Both the position numbers and the translations under genes were made by a program. A stretch of DNA of 40,064 nt from Rhodospirillales bacterium (GTDB lineage: Bacteria > Pseudomonadota > Alphaproteobacteria > Acetobacterales > Acetobacteraceae). This document shows, piece after piece, positions 7,210 to 15,956 of the stretch. A model generated the notes under the pieces. The model was not told the DNA's origin. It saw nothing but the letters and a program-made list of their open reading frames with translations, and ran no database searches. Position 1 is the stretch's first letter. The number at the start of each line of letters is the position of its first letter. The stretch spans positions 1 through 40,064 of the forward strand of contig JANXTF010000075.1 in assembly GCA_025352565.1 (NCBI GenBank), read 5' to 3'.

Positions 7210-8214
7210 ATGCGTCTCACGCGCACATTGCTCGCCGGCGCCTTGGCGATCGCCGCGATCCTGCCGGCCCGCGCCGCGGATTTCTATGCCGGGCGCACCG
7301 TCAGCATCGTCATCGGCTACAGCGTCGGCGGCGGCTACGACCTGTATGCCCGCCTGCTCGCCCGCTTCCTTGACAGGCACCTGCCGGGCAACCCCACCGT
7401 GCTGCCGCAGAGCATGCCCGGCGCCGGCAGCCTCAAGGCGGTCATGTATCTCAGCGCGGTGGCGCCGCATGACGGCACCGTGTTCGGCACGTTCGGCCGC
7501 AGCATGGTGCTGGAACCCCTGTTCAACGGCGCCAAATTCGACCCCCGCAAGCTGAACTGGCTCGGCAGCATCACCCAGGATGTCAGCCTGTGCGTCACCT
7601 CGGCGGCCTCGCCGATCAAGACGTGGGACGACCTGATCACCCAGCACGCCCGCATGGGCGGCCAGGCGGCGGGATCGGACCCGGACGTCTACGCGGCGCT
7701 CCTGAAGCACCTGTTCGACAGCAACCTCCGGCTCGTCACCGGCTATCCCGGCAACAACGAACTCGGGCTGGCGATGGATCGCGGCGAGATCGACGGCTTC
7801 TGCGGCCTGTCCTGGAGCAGCCTCGCCAGCCGCCACCCCGAATGGATGAGCGGCGCGCACAAGATCAACCTCATCGTGCAGGCCTCGGCCGGCACCGCGA
7901 CGGAGGCGCACGCCCCGCAGCTCACCAGCAAGATCACCGACCCGCGCAAGCTCGCGGCGCTGCGGATGATCCTGCAGACCCAGGCCATCGCCCGCCCGTT
8001 CGCCGCCCCGCCGAACCTGCCGCCCGAACGGATCGCGGCGCTGCGGCAGGCGTTCCTGCAAACCGTCGCCGACCCGGAATTCCTGGCCGAAGCCGCCAGG
8101 CTCGGCCTGGACGTCTCGCCCGTGCCCTCGACGGCGGTGGACGCGATGCTGGCCGACCTCTACGCGCAGCCGCCCGAGGTGATCCGGCTCGCGAAGGACG
8201 CAAGCACATACTGA
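7210..8214 (+). CDS. Tripartite tricarboxylate transporter substrate-binding protein (TctC/Bug family)
   Basis: The 334-residue periplasmic binding protein has a Sec signal peptide (basic MRLTR, hydrophobic core, cleavage near PARA-ADFYA at residues 19-25). The mature start ADFYAGRTVSIVIGYSVGGGYD is typical of the Bug family, in which the glycine-rich loop contacts a carboxylate of the ligand. A second conserved region is VTGYPGNNELGLAMDRGEIDG. Bug proteins are usually specific for a single organic acid. It is served by the fused TctA-TctB permease just upstream. The ATG is preceded by AAGGGAG at a good distance. Confidence 0.92.
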   Translation: MRLTRTLLAGALAIAAILPARAADFYAGRTVSIVIGYSVGGGYDLYARLLARFLDRHLPGNPTVLPQSMPGAGSLKAVMYLSAVAPHDGTVFGTFGRSMVLEPLFNGAKFDPRKLNWLGSITQDVSLCVTSAASPIKTWDDLITQHARMGGQAAGSDPDVYAALLKHLFDSNLRLVTGYPGNNELGLAMDRGEIDGFCGLSWSSLASRHPEWMSGAHKINLIVQASAGTATEAHAPQLTSKITDPRKLAALRMILQTQAIARPFAAPPNLPPERIAALRQAFLQTVADPEFLAEAARLGLDVSPVPSTAVDAMLADLYAQPPEVIRLAKDASTY

Positions 8215-8311
8215 CGCGAGCCCGCGAAGTCGCGCGTCGCGCTGGCATGACCGCGAGGAACAGGCCGAAAAACGAAGGCACGAAAAGCCGGCAAACGCCG
8301 CCGGCGGCCTC

Positions 8312-8340
8312 TTGACCCTGCGCAGACCGGCAGCGACACT
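8312..8340 (+). promoter_or_regulatory. Candidate promoter TTGACC-N17-GACACT
   Basis: TTGACC (8312-8317) and GACACT (8335-8340) are 17 bases apart. The same two hexamers with the same spacing occur at 8566-8594 before the CoxS-like gene, and the spacers share CCGGC and GCG blocks. The following ATG (8347) lies only 6 bases after the -10 element, so the transcript would be leaderless or nearly so. No ribosome-binding sequence is evident between them. Confidence 0.45.
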
Positions 8341-8346
8341 CCCGGC

Positions 8347-8547
8347 ATGAGCGATAGCCTGGTTTTGGAGATGCTTCGCGCGATCCGGGGCGACCTGTCC
8401 GGGATCAAGGCCGACATCATCGAGCTGAAGGAGCGGGTTGGGCTCGTCGAAGGGCAGACCGCGTCGATATCGCGCCGCCTCGACCGGGTGGGCGGCGACG
8501 TCGAGCAGATCAAGCGCCGCCTCGAACTGGTCGACGCCTCCACATAG
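8347..8547 (+). CDS. Small coiled-coil protein, 66 residues
   Basis: The protein is short, charged and almost wholly helical in appearance. Hydrophobic residues recur at heptad spacing (LEMLRAIRGDLSGIKADIIEL and VGLVEGQTASISRRLDRVG), so a coiled coil is likely. There is no signal peptide or membrane segment. Similar short proteins are common in alphaproteobacteria as hypothetical proteins. Its role and partner are unknown. It stands alone between the transporter and molybdenum hydroxylase genes, with a promoter-like sequence immediately upstream and another downstream, so it is probably its own transcription unit. Confidence 0.65.
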   Translation: MSDSLVLEMLRAIRGDLSGIKADIIELKERVGLVEGQTASISRRLDRVGGDVEQIKRRLELVDAST

Positions 8548-8565
8548 CTTGTCATCCCGCGCGCC

Positions 8566-8594
8566 TTGACCACGTGCCGGCCGGCGGCGACACT
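8566..8594 (+). promoter_or_regulatory. Candidate promoter of the CoxSLM-like operon
   Basis: TTGACC (8566-8571) and GACACT (8589-8594) are 17 bases apart, closely matching the promoter-like sequence at 8312-8340. Transcription would begin near 8601 and leave a leader of about 23 bases containing GAGGGAGAG before the ATG at 8624. Confidence 0.5.
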
Positions 8595-8623
8595 CGCGCG
8601 CATTGGATCAGAGGGAGAGAACG

Positions 8624-9121
<498 letters not shown>

Positions 9122-9137
9122 GCTTTTCTTGTCTGCC

Positions 9138-9165
9138 GTCATGGTCGGCAAAGGCCGACCATGAC
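9138..9165 (+). other. Perfect 12-bp intercistronic hairpin
   Basis: GTCATGGTCGGC (9138-9149), loop AAAG, GCCGACCATGAC (9154-9165). No T-run follows on either strand, so it is not a standard intrinsic terminator. It may stabilise the upstream message, partly attenuate transcription or set the subunit ratio. The next gene starts 50 bases downstream. Confidence 0.7.
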
Positions 9166-9215
9166 AGTGATAACACCGCGTGCCTGAACAACGATAAGAA
9201 CAAGCAGGGGCATCC

Positions 9216-11603
9216 ATGAACGCGGCATTCCAGGGCATCGGCGCCAGTGTGCGCCGCACCGAGGACCGGCGCTTCGTCAGCGGCAACGGCCACTACACCG
9301 ACGACATGAACCGGCATGGCCAGCTGCACGCGATCATCAAGCGCAGCGACCGGCCGCATGCCCGCATCCTGGGCATCGACAAGACTGCCGCCCTGGCGGC
9401 GCCGGGAGTGGTGGCGATCTACACCGGCGAAGACATGCAGGCCGATGGCGTGGGCGGGCTGCCCTGCGGCTGGGGCGTCAAGAACAAGGACGGCTCGCCG
9501 ATGGCGGAGCCGGCGCATCCGGTGCTCGCGATCGGCAAGGCGCGGCATGTGGGCGACCCGATCGCGGTGGTGATCGCAGCCACCCGCCAGCAGGCCAGGG
9601 ACGCGGCCGAATTGCTGGTGATCGACATGGCGGCGCTGCCGGGGATCGCGCATGTGCGGGACGCGATCGCGCCGGGCGCGGCCACCGTGCACGACGATGT
9701 GCCGGGCAACGTCTGTTACGACTGGCATATCGGCGACAAGGACGCCACGGACGCGGCGTTCGCCCGGGCGGCCCATGTGGTCAAGCTCGATCTGCTGAAC
9801 AACCGCCTGGTGCCCAATGCGATGGAGCCGCGCTGCGCCATCGGGGAATACGATCGCAGCGGCGGCGAGTACACGCTGACCACGACCAGCCAGAACCCGC
9901 ATGTCATCCGGCTGCTGATGGGCGCGTTCGTGCTGCATCTGCCGGAGCACAAGCTTCGGGTGGTGGCGCCCGACGTGGGCGGCGGTTTCGGCAGCAAGAT
10001 CTACCATTACGCCGAGGAGGCCATCGTCACCTGGGCCGCCGGCAAGCTGGGCGTGCCCGTCAAGTGGACGTCCGACCGCTCGGAAGCCTTCATGTCGGAC
10101 GCGCATGGCCGCGACCATGACAGCACCGCCGAGATGGCGGTGGATGCGGAGGGGCATTTCCTGGCGCTCCGCGTGCGCACGATCGCCAACATGGGCGCCT
10201 ATCTCTCGACCTTCGCCGCCGCCGTGCCGACCTATCTGTATGCGACGCTGCTGGCGGGGGTGTACAAGACGCCGGCGATCTATGCCGAGGTGAAGGCGGT
10301 GTTCACCAACACGGTGCCGGTGGACGCCTATCGCGGCGCGGGGCGCCCGGAAGCCGCCTTCCTGCTGGAGCGGCTGGTGGACGTGGTGGCGCGCGAGACC
10401 GGGATCGACCGGGTGGAACTGCGCCGCCGCAACTTCATTCCGGCGGACGCTTATCCGTATCAGACGCCGGTGGCGCTGGAATACGACAGCGGCAATCACC
10501 TGAAGACGCTCGAAGGCGCGTTGAAGGCGTCCGACTGGGCCGGATTTCCGGCGCGCCGCGCGGCCGCGCGGGCAAAAGGCAAGCTGCGCGGCATCGGCAT
10601 GTCCACGTATCTCGAAGCCTGCGGCATCGCGCCGTCCAAGGTGGCGGGCGCGTTGGGCGCGCGGGCCGGGTTGTACGAGGTGGCGAATATCCGCATCCAC
10701 CCGACCGGCAGCGTGAGCGTGTTCACCGGCACGCACAGCCACGGGCAGGGGCACGAGACGACATTCGCGCAGCTCGTGTCCGACCAACTCGGCATTCCGT
10801 TCTCCCAGATCGAGATCGTGCATGGCGACACGTCGAAAATCCCGTTCGGGATGGGGACGTATGGGAGCCGCAGCCTCGCCGTGGGCGGGTCGGCGATGGT
10901 GAAGGCGGCGGACAAGATCATCGCCAAGGGGAAGAAGATCGCGGCGTTCCTGATGGAGGCCTCGGTCGAGGACATCGAGTTCAAGGACGGCAAGTTCAGC
11001 GTCGCTGGCACGGACAGATCGAAGACCATCGGCGAGATCGCGTTCTGCGCCTACGTGCCGCATAATTATCCGATCGAGGAGCTGGAGCCGGGGCTGGACG
11101 AGACCGCGTTCTATGACCCGAAGAACTTCACCTATCCCGGCGGGTGCCATATCTGCGAGGTCGAGATCGATATGGATGTCGGCACGACCGAGGTGGTGCG
11201 CTTCACGGCGGTGGACGATTTCGGGCGGATCATCAACCCGATGATCGTGGCCGGGCAGGTGCAGGGCGGGATCGCGCAGGGCATCGGGCAGGCGCTGCTG
11301 GAGAACGCCGTGTACGACGACCAGGCGCAACTCGTGTCGGGCAGCTACATGGATTACACGATGCCGCGCGCGCACGACATTCCGGGCGTGGCGATCAGCG
11401 ACGAGGGGACGCTGTGTACGCACAACCCGCTCGGCGCGAAGGGCTGCGGCGAGGCGGGGGCGATCGGCAGCCCGCCCGCGGTTATCAACGCCGTGGTGGA
11501 TGCGCTGAGCGAGTTCGGCGTCCGCCATATCGACATGCCGGCCAGTTCGCAGAAGATATGGTCGATCATCCAATCCAGCCGCCTCCCCATGGCGGCCGAG
11601 TAA
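9216..11603 (+). CDS. Molybdenum hydroxylase large subunit (form II CoxL-like)
   Basis: The 795-residue catalytic subunit binds the molybdopterin-cytosine-dinucleotide cofactor. AYRGAGR at about residues 371-377 is the signature of form II CoxL-like proteins, not the AYXCSFR of true aerobic CO dehydrogenases, so CO oxidation should not be assumed. The conserved base-catalyst glutamate is E746 in GCGEAGAIG. Other family motifs are [12 protein letters not shown] and [13 protein letters not shown]. The natural substrate could be an aromatic or N-heterocyclic compound or an aldehyde. The cytoplasmic complex with CoxS- and CoxM-like subunits is expected. Maturation genes such as coxD, coxE, coxF and coxG are not in the window. 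Confidence 0.92.
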   Translation: MNAAFQGIGASVRRTEDRRFVSGNGHYTDDMNRHGQLHAIIKRSDRPHARILGIDKTAALAAPGVVAIYTGEDMQADGVGGLPCGWGVKNKDGSPMAEPAHPVLAIGKARHVGDPIAVVIAATRQQARDAAELLVIDMAALPGIAHVRDAIAPGAATVHDDVPGNVCYDWHIGDKDATDAAFARAAHVVKLDLLNNRLVPNAMEPRCAIGEYDRSGGEYTLTTTSQNPHVIRLLMGAFVLHLPEHKLRVVAPDVGGGFGSKIYHYAEEAIVTWAAGKLGVPVKWTSDRSEAFMSDAHGRDHDSTAEMAVDAEGHFLALRVRTIANMGAYLSTFAAAVPTYLYATLLAGVYKTPAIYAEVKAVFTNTVPVDAYRGAGRPEAAFLLERLVDVVARETGIDRVELRRRNFIPADAYPYQTPVALEYDSGNHLKTLEGALKASDWAGFPARRAAARAKGKLRGIGMSTYLEACGIAPSKVAGALGARAGLYEVANIRIHPTGSVSVFTGTHSHGQGHETTFAQLVSDQLGIPFSQIEIVHGDTSKIPFGMGTYGSRSLAVGGSAMVKAADKIIAKGKKIAAFLMEASVEDIEFKDGKFSVAGTDRSKTIGEIAFCAYVPHNYPIEELEPGLDETAFYDPKNFTYPGGCHICEVEIDMDVGTTEVVRFTAVDDFGRIINPMIVAGQVQGGIAQGIGQALLENAVYDDQAQLVSGSYMDYTMPRAHDIPGVAISDEGTLCTHNPLGAKGCGEAGAIGSPPAVINAVVDALSEFGVRHIDMPASSQKIWSIIQSSRLPMAAE

Positions 11604-11614
11604 CGGAGAGTAAG

Positions 11615-12409
11615 ATGTACGATTTCGCATACCAGAAGCCGAGCAACGTCGCCGACGCGGTGAAGGCGCTTGGCGCCGACCCCGAGGCCAAGGCGCTGGC
11701 GGGAGGCCAGACCTTCATTCCGGTGCTGAAGCAGCGGCTGAACAAGCCGACGGTGATCGTCGATCTCAGCAAGCTGGGCCTGACCGGCATCACGGTGACG
11801 GCTACGGCCGTGACGATCGGGGGCATGACGACGCATTGGGATGTGGCGCATTCGGAGGCGGCCCGGAAGGCCATTCCAGGCCTGGTCGATCTCGCGGGCC
11901 AGATCGGCGACAACCAGGTGCGCCATCGCGGCACCATCGGCGGATCGCTGGCCAACAACGACCCGTCCGCGTGTTACACCTCGGCGGTGCTGGCGCTGGG
12001 CGCCACGATCAAGACCGACCGCCGCTCGATTCCGGCCGATGAGTTTTTCGCGGGCATGTTCACGACGGTGCTGGAACAAGGCGAACTGATCACGGCGGTG
12101 GAATTCCCGATCCCGGAGAAGTCCCACTACATGAAGTTCCGCAACCCGGCGTCGCGCTACGCCATGGTGGGCGTGTATGTGGCGAAGGGGCCGAAGGGCG
12201 TGCGCGTGGCGGTGACCGGCGCCGGGCAGGGCGGCGTGTTCCGCCATGCCGCGATGGAGGCGGCGCTTTCGGCCAACTGGTCGCCCGATGCGGTGGCCAA
12301 CATCAAGACTCCGCCGGACGATCTGAACAGCGACATCCATGGCAGCGCGGAGTACCGCGCGCATCTGATCGGCGTGATGGCGAAGCGGGCCGTGGCGGCG
12401 GCAGGCTAG
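11615..12409 (+). CDS. Molybdenum hydroxylase FAD-binding subunit (CoxM-like)
   Basis: The 264-residue flavoprotein subunit has the two FAD pyrophosphate motifs of the family, AGGQT at 29-33 and TIGGSLANNDP at 107-117. The middle FAD-binding fold is followed by a CO-dehydrogenase flavoprotein C-terminal domain. It passes electrons from the CoxS-like iron-sulfur subunit to the final acceptor. It starts 11 bp after the large-subunit stop with GGAGAG upstream, and is the last gene before a very strong hairpin. Confidence 0.93.
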   Translation: MYDFAYQKPSNVADAVKALGADPEAKALAGGQTFIPVLKQRLNKPTVIVDLSKLGLTGITVTATAVTIGGMTTHWDVAHSEAARKAIPGLVDLAGQIGDNQVRHRGTIGGSLANNDPSACYTSAVLALGATIKTDRRSIPADEFFAGMFTTVLEQGELITAVEFPIPEKSHYMKFRNPASRYAMVGVYVAKGPKGVRVAVTGAGQGGVFRHAAMEAALSANWSPDAVANIKTPPDDLNSDIHGSAEYRAHLIGVMAKRAVAAAG

Positions 12410-12416
12410 CTTACAA

Positions 12417-12477
12417 GGGCGAAAGAGCGCCACGCATTCCGCCACCGCGCGGCGGAATGCGTGGCGATCTTTCGCCC
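12417..12477. terminator. Bidirectional terminator hairpin between convergent operons
   Basis: An inner 16-bp perfect stem (12428-12443 with 12451-12466, 7-base loop) sits on a further 10-bp perfect stem (12417-12426 with 12468-12477). The two are separated by a single G/A mismatch. The hairpin sits between the convergent CoxM-like and pyruvate kinase genes and can act on both. T-runs are short, but the outer stem carries AAAGA/TCTTT. Confidence 0.85.
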
Positions 12478-12500
12478 TATTTCACGCGCCCTATTTCACG
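12473..12500. repeat. 14-bp perfect tandem duplication over the pyk stop codon
   Basis: CGCCCTATTTCACG occurs at 12473-12486 and again at 12487-12500. The second copy contains the stop codon and last codons of pyruvate kinase (minus strand); the first contributes the foot of the terminator hairpin. It looks like a small local duplication that lengthened the 3' end of the gene region. Confidence 0.95.
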
Positions 12501-13924
12501 GTTGCCACGCGAAGCGCGTTCGTCGTCCCCGGCTTGCCGAACGGCACGCCGGCGATCACCACGATCTCCTCGCCGCGTTGGCAGAAGCCTTCCTGCAAAC
12601 TGACGCGGATGGCCTTCGATACCATGTCGGTCATCGACTGCGCGTCCGGCGCCACGACCGCGTGGACGCCCCATACCACCGCGAGCCGCCTCGCCGTCTG
12701 TTCGGCGGGCGTGAGGCCGATGATCGGGGCCTCGGGGCGCTCGCGGGCGGCACGCAACGCGGTGCTGCCCGAGGCGGTGAAAGCCGCGATGGCGGTGGCG
12801 CCGATGGTGTGGGCCACCTGGCGCGCGGCGGCGGCGATGGCGTCGGCGGCGGAGCGTTCCGGCTCGGGGCGCGAGGCCTCGATGATGGCGCGCCAGCCGC
12901 TGTCCTGCTCCACGCGGGCGATGATGCGGTCCATGATGTTGACCGCCTCGTAGGGGAATTGCCCGGCGGCGGTCTCGGCCGACAGCATCACCGCGTCGGC
13001 GCCGTCGAACACCGCCGTCGCCACGTCCGACGCCTCGGCGCGCGTTGGGGAGGGGGCGTTTATCATGCTCTCCAGCATCTGGGTCGCGACCACCACCGGC
13101 TTGCCGGCCTGGCGGGCGGCGCGGACGATGCGTTTCTGGGCGAGCGGGACTTCCTCGGGCGGCAGTTCCACGCCGAGGTCGCCGCGCGCCACCATCACCG
13201 CGTCGGACAGGGCGATGATGGCGTCGAGGTTTTCCAGCGCCTGCGGCTTCTCCATCTTGGTCATGATCCAGGCGCGGCCGGCGGCGATGGCGCGGGCTTC
13301 GGCCACGTCCTCCGGGCGCTGCACGAAGGAGAGTCCGATGTAGTCGACGCCGCGTGCGAGGGCGAAATCGAGGTCGATGCGGTCTTTCGCGGTCAGCGCC
13401 GGGATGGGCAGCACCATGTCCGGCACGTTGACTCCTTTGCGGTCCGAGAGCGGACCGCCGACCATGATCTCGGTTTCCAAATGGTCGTCGCGCACGCGGA
13501 TGACGCGCAGGCGTAATTTGCCGTCGTCGAGCAGGAGCGAGGTGCCGATCGCGGCTGCCTTGATGATCTCGGGGTGCGGCAGGTTGACGCGGCGCACATC
13601 GCCGGGTGTGGGGTTGAGGTCGAGGATGAAACGCTGGCCGGTCTGTAGCTGCACCCGCCCGCCCCCGAAGCGGCCGACGCGGAGTTTCGGGCCTTGCACG
13701 TCGGCGAGGATGCCGATGGGGCGGTCGAATTTCCGTTCCAGCTCACGGATCATCACGATGCTGGCGGCGTGGTCCTCGTGGGTGCCGTGGGAGAAGTTGA
13801 GGCGGAACACGTCGGCCCCGGTCTGATGCAGGCGGGCCAGCACCTCCATGGTGTTGCTGGCAGGGCCAAGGGTCGCGACGATCTTCGTGCGGCGGCGGCG
13901 GCGCAGCTTCATGTGGGCGGCCAT
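12491..13924 (-). CDS. pyk: Pyruvate kinase
   Basis: The 477-residue enzyme converts phosphoenolpyruvate and ADP to pyruvate and ATP in the cytoplasm. Family landmarks are TKIVATLGPAS at the N-terminus, FRLNFSHG, the catalytic-lysine segment MTKMEKPQALENLD, and the Mg/K-binding ARGDLGVELP. These are followed by QMLESMI and the C-terminal regulatory domain. It is followed 10 bp downstream by a glycerate kinase gene on the same strand, a pairing that makes sense because glycerate enters glycolysis just above pyruvate kinase. The N-terminus has a basic tract (LRRRRR) before the first beta strand. Confidence 0.97.
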   Translation of the reverse strand: MAAHMKLRRRRRTKIVATLGPASNTMEVLARLHQTGADVFRLNFSHGTHEDHAASIVMIRELERKFDRPIGILADVQGPKLRVGRFGGGRVQLQTGQRFILDLNPTPGDVRRVNLPHPEIIKAAAIGTSLLLDDGKLRLRVIRVRDDHLETEIMVGGPLSDRKGVNVPDMVLPIPALTAKDRIDLDFALARGVDYIGLSFVQRPEDVAEARAIAAGRAWIMTKMEKPQALENLDAIIALSDAVMVARGDLGVELPPEEVPLAQKRIVRAARQAGKPVVVATQMLESMINAPSPTRAEASDVATAVFDGADAVMLSAETAAGQFPYEAVNIMDRIIARVEQDSGWRAIIEASRPEPERSAADAIAAAARQVAHTIGATAIAAFTASGSTALRAARERPEAPIIGLTPAEQTARRLAVVWGVHAVVAPDAQSMTDMVSKAIRVSLQEGFCQRGEEIVVIAGVPFGKPGTTNALRVATVK

Positions 13925-13934
13925 GGGGGGTCCT

Positions 13935-15209
13935 TCAGGCGATGAGGATGGCGCGGATGTCGTTCACGTTGGTGAGCGTCGGGCCGGTCTTGATGAGATC
14001 GCCGACCGCAGCGAACAGCGTGTAGCTGTCATGGGCCGCCAGCATTGCGCGCGGGTCGAGCCCGGCGGCGCGGGCGCGGGCGAGCGTGTCGGGCGTCACG
14101 ATGGCGCCGGCCGCGTCCTCGGTGCCGTCGATGCCGTCGGTGTCGCCAGCGGCGGCCCAGATGCCGGGGAGGCCGTCGAGGGCGATGGCGAGGCCGAGCA
14201 GGAATTCGGTGTTACGGCCGCCGCGCCCCGGTTTGGCGTCGCCGATGGTGACGGTGGTCTCGCCGCCCGAGAGCAGGATGGCGGGGCCGGCGAGCGGCAG
14301 GCCGTGCGCGCGGACCGAGCGGGCGATGCCGGCCATGAGCGTGCCGGCCTCGCGGCTTTCGCCTTCCAGCGCGTCGCCGAGGATCAGCGGGGCAAGGCCG
14401 CGGGCGCGCGCAACGTCGGCGGCTTGACGGAGCGCCATGCCGGGGGCGGCGATGATGCGGAACTCGGCGTGGGCGAGTTCGCCGGGCTTGGGTGTCTCGT
14501 CGGCGTCCTGGGCCAGCCGCGCCGCGACGGCAGGACTGGGTGCGATGCCGTAGCGGGCGAGGATGGCGCGGGCGTCGGCGAATTTGGTCGGGTCCGCGAC
14601 GGTGGGTCCGCTGGCGATCACCGCTGGGTCGTCGCCCGGCACGTCGCTGATGGCGAGCGTGACGACGCGGGCGGGAAAGGCGACCGCCGCGAGGCGGCCG
14701 CCTTTGATGGCCGAGAGATGCTTGCGGACCGCGTTCATTTCCGAGATCGGCGCGCCTGAGGCGAGCAGCGCCCGGTTGACCGCCTGCTTGTCGGCCAGCG
14801 TGAGGCCGGGCGCGGGCAGCGCCAGCAGCGCCGAGCCGCCGCCGGAGATGAGGGCGATGACAAGGTCGTCCGGGCCGAGGCCCTGGACGGCGGCGAGGAT
14901 GCGCCGCGCGGCGCGCTCGCTGTTGGCGTCGGGGACCGGGTGGGCCGCCTCGATCACCTCGATGCGGCGCGTCGGAGCGGCGTGCCCGTAGCGGGTCACC
15001 ACGACGCCGCCGAGGTCCATGTCCGGCCAGGCGGCCTCGAGGGCGGCGGCCATGAGGGCGGCCGATTTGCCGGCGCCGACCACGACGCAGCGCCCCTTGG
15101 GGCGGGGCGGGAGATGCTGGCCCAGCATGATCCTGGGGTCGGCCGCTGCGATGGCGGCGTCGAACACGGCGCGCAAGGCTTCCCGCGCCCGTTTGTCGTC
15201 CCAAGCCAT
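13935..15209 (-). CDS. Glycerate 2-kinase, type II (MOFRL family)
   Basis: The 424-residue protein has the GCKA-type kinase domain (VVGAGKSAALMAAALE near the N-terminus; ISGGGSALLALPAPGL; NAVRKHLSAIKGGRLA). The C-terminal MOFRL domain has GRGGRNTEFLLGLAIAL and AAGDTDGIDGTEDAAGA. It phosphorylates D-glycerate to 2-phosphoglycerate. Older annotations call this family hydroxypyruvate reductase (TtuD). It ends 10 bp before pyk and is probably co-transcribed with it. I chose the ATG at 15209; further in-frame sequence upstream has no family character and would overlap the divergent DUF1244 gene. Confidence 0.92.
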   Translation of the reverse strand: MAWDDKRAREALRAVFDAAIAAADPRIMLGQHLPPRPKGRCVVVGAGKSAALMAAALEAAWPDMDLGGVVVTRYGHAAPTRRIEVIEAAHPVPDANSERAARRILAAVQGLGPDDLVIALISGGGSALLALPAPGLTLADKQAVNRALLASGAPISEMNAVRKHLSAIKGGRLAAVAFPARVVTLAISDVPGDDPAVIASGPTVADPTKFADARAILARYGIAPSPAVAARLAQDADETPKPGELAHAEFRIIAAPGMALRQAADVARARGLAPLILGDALEGESREAGTLMAGIARSVRAHGLPLAGPAILLSGGETTVTIGDAKPGRGGRNTEFLLGLAIALDGLPGIWAAAGDTDGIDGTEDAAGAIVTPDTLARARAAGLDPRAMLAAHDSYTLFAAVGDLIKTGPTLTNVNDIRAILIA

Positions 15210-15297
15210 TCGCGGCGCATCCCCCGATTTAAGCCTGGCGGAGTATGGCGGAGCGGCGCCCGGCACGCCATGTCCCGGCTTCGCACAGGAGCAACCG

Positions 15298-15588
15298 ATG
15301 TCCGCGCCCACCACCACCGAACTGGAAGCCGCCGCGTTCCGCCGCCTCGTCGCCCATCTGCGGGAGCGCAGCGATGTGCAGAATATCGACATGATGAACC
15401 TCGCTGGGTTCTGCCGGAACTGCCTGTCGCGCTGGTATCGCGAGGCAGCGGCGGAGCGGGGCGCGACCATCGCGGACCCGGATGCCCGCGAGATCGTCTA
15501 TGGGATGCCCTACAAGGAGTGGCAGGCGAAACATCAGCGCGAGGCCACGGCCGAGCAGAAGGCTGCGTTTGCGACGGCGGCGCATTGA
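15298..15588 (+). CDS. DUF1244 family protein
   Basis: This small soluble protein of 96 residues has the DUF1244 pattern: FRRLVAHLRERSDVQNIDMMN, then FCRNCLSRWY, then GMPYKEWQAKHQ. The CxxC in FCRNC is conserved in what I recall of the family and could bind a metal or be redox-active. The function is unknown; the family is widespread in proteobacteria, mostly as a single-copy chromosomal gene. It diverges from the glycerate kinase gene with 88 bp between the starts and lies 74 bp before gapR. Confidence 0.85.
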   Translation: MSAPTTTELEAAAFRRLVAHLRERSDVQNIDMMNLAGFCRNCLSRWYREAAAERGATIADPDAREIVYGMPYKEWQAKHQREATAEQKAAFATAAH

Positions 15589-15604
15589 CCGGGCAAACCG
15601 CGCG

Positions 15605-15633
15605 TTGACCCCTGGCCCCCGAGCCGCTACTCC
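15605..15633 (+). promoter_or_regulatory. Candidate gapR promoter
   Basis: TTGACC (15605-15610) is followed after 17 bases by TACTCC. The -35 element is the same as in the two promoter-like sites near 8.3 and 8.6 kb. A leader of about 25 bases with AAGGAA precedes the gapR ATG. The -10 match is weak. Confidence 0.3.
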
Positions 15634-15662
15634 CGCCGCCCCACGCCGAGAAGGAAACGCCC

Positions 15663-15938
15663 ATGGCCGTCGATGTGATGGAAAAGATCGAGGAGCCGGC
15701 GCAGCACGGCAACATCGCAGCCGATCGGCTGCGCAGCCTGATCGACCGGATCGAGCGGCTGGAGGAGGAGCGCAAGGCGCTGGGCAGCGACATCAAGGAC
15801 ATCTACGCCGAGGCGAAGTCGGCCGGGTTCGACGTGAAAGTGATCCGCCAGCTCATCCGCATCCGCAAGCAGGAGCCGGCGGATGTGGAGGAGCAGGAGA
15901 CGCTGCTCGACGTATATCGCCGCGCGTTGGGGATGTAG
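15663..15938 (+). CDS. gapR: GapR-family DNA-binding protein (DUF2312)
   Basis: The 91-residue protein matches GapR/DUF2312. It has a long N-terminal coiled-coil helix (DRLRSLIDRIERLEEERKAL) and the conserved segment DIKDIYAEAKSAGFDVKVIRQLIRIRK. Caulobacter GapR binds overtwisted AT-rich DNA ahead of replication and transcription forks and stimulates topoisomerases. The length and uninterrupted conservation suggest a working copy. AAGGAA lies 6 bases before the ATG. The family is almost confined to alphaproteobacteria and so supports the taxonomic placement. Confidence 0.95.
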   Translation: MAVDVMEKIEEPAQHGNIAADRLRSLIDRIERLEEERKALGSDIKDIYAEAKSAGFDVKVIRQLIRIRKQEPADVEEQETLLDVYRRALGM

Positions 15939-15956
15939 GCGGCCCCAGCGCAGCCA

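Noticed and set aside
5116-8214. A 1032-codon open frame running through the permease gene into the TctC gene
   Set aside because: Its first two thirds are an out-of-frame reading of the TctA-TctB gene with arginine- and alanine-rich nonsense. Only the final part (from 7210) is real, so there is no giant fusion protein.
8297-8308. Self-complementary GCCGCCGGCGGC as a terminator after the TctC gene
   Set aside because: The stem would be four pairs with a four-base loop and there is no T-run. Such palindromes are expected by chance in this base composition.
9216-11603. Calling the CoxSLM-like genes an aerobic CO dehydrogenase
   Set aside because: The large subunit has AYRGAGR (form II), not AYXCSFR, and the usual maturation genes are absent, so CO oxidation is not supported.
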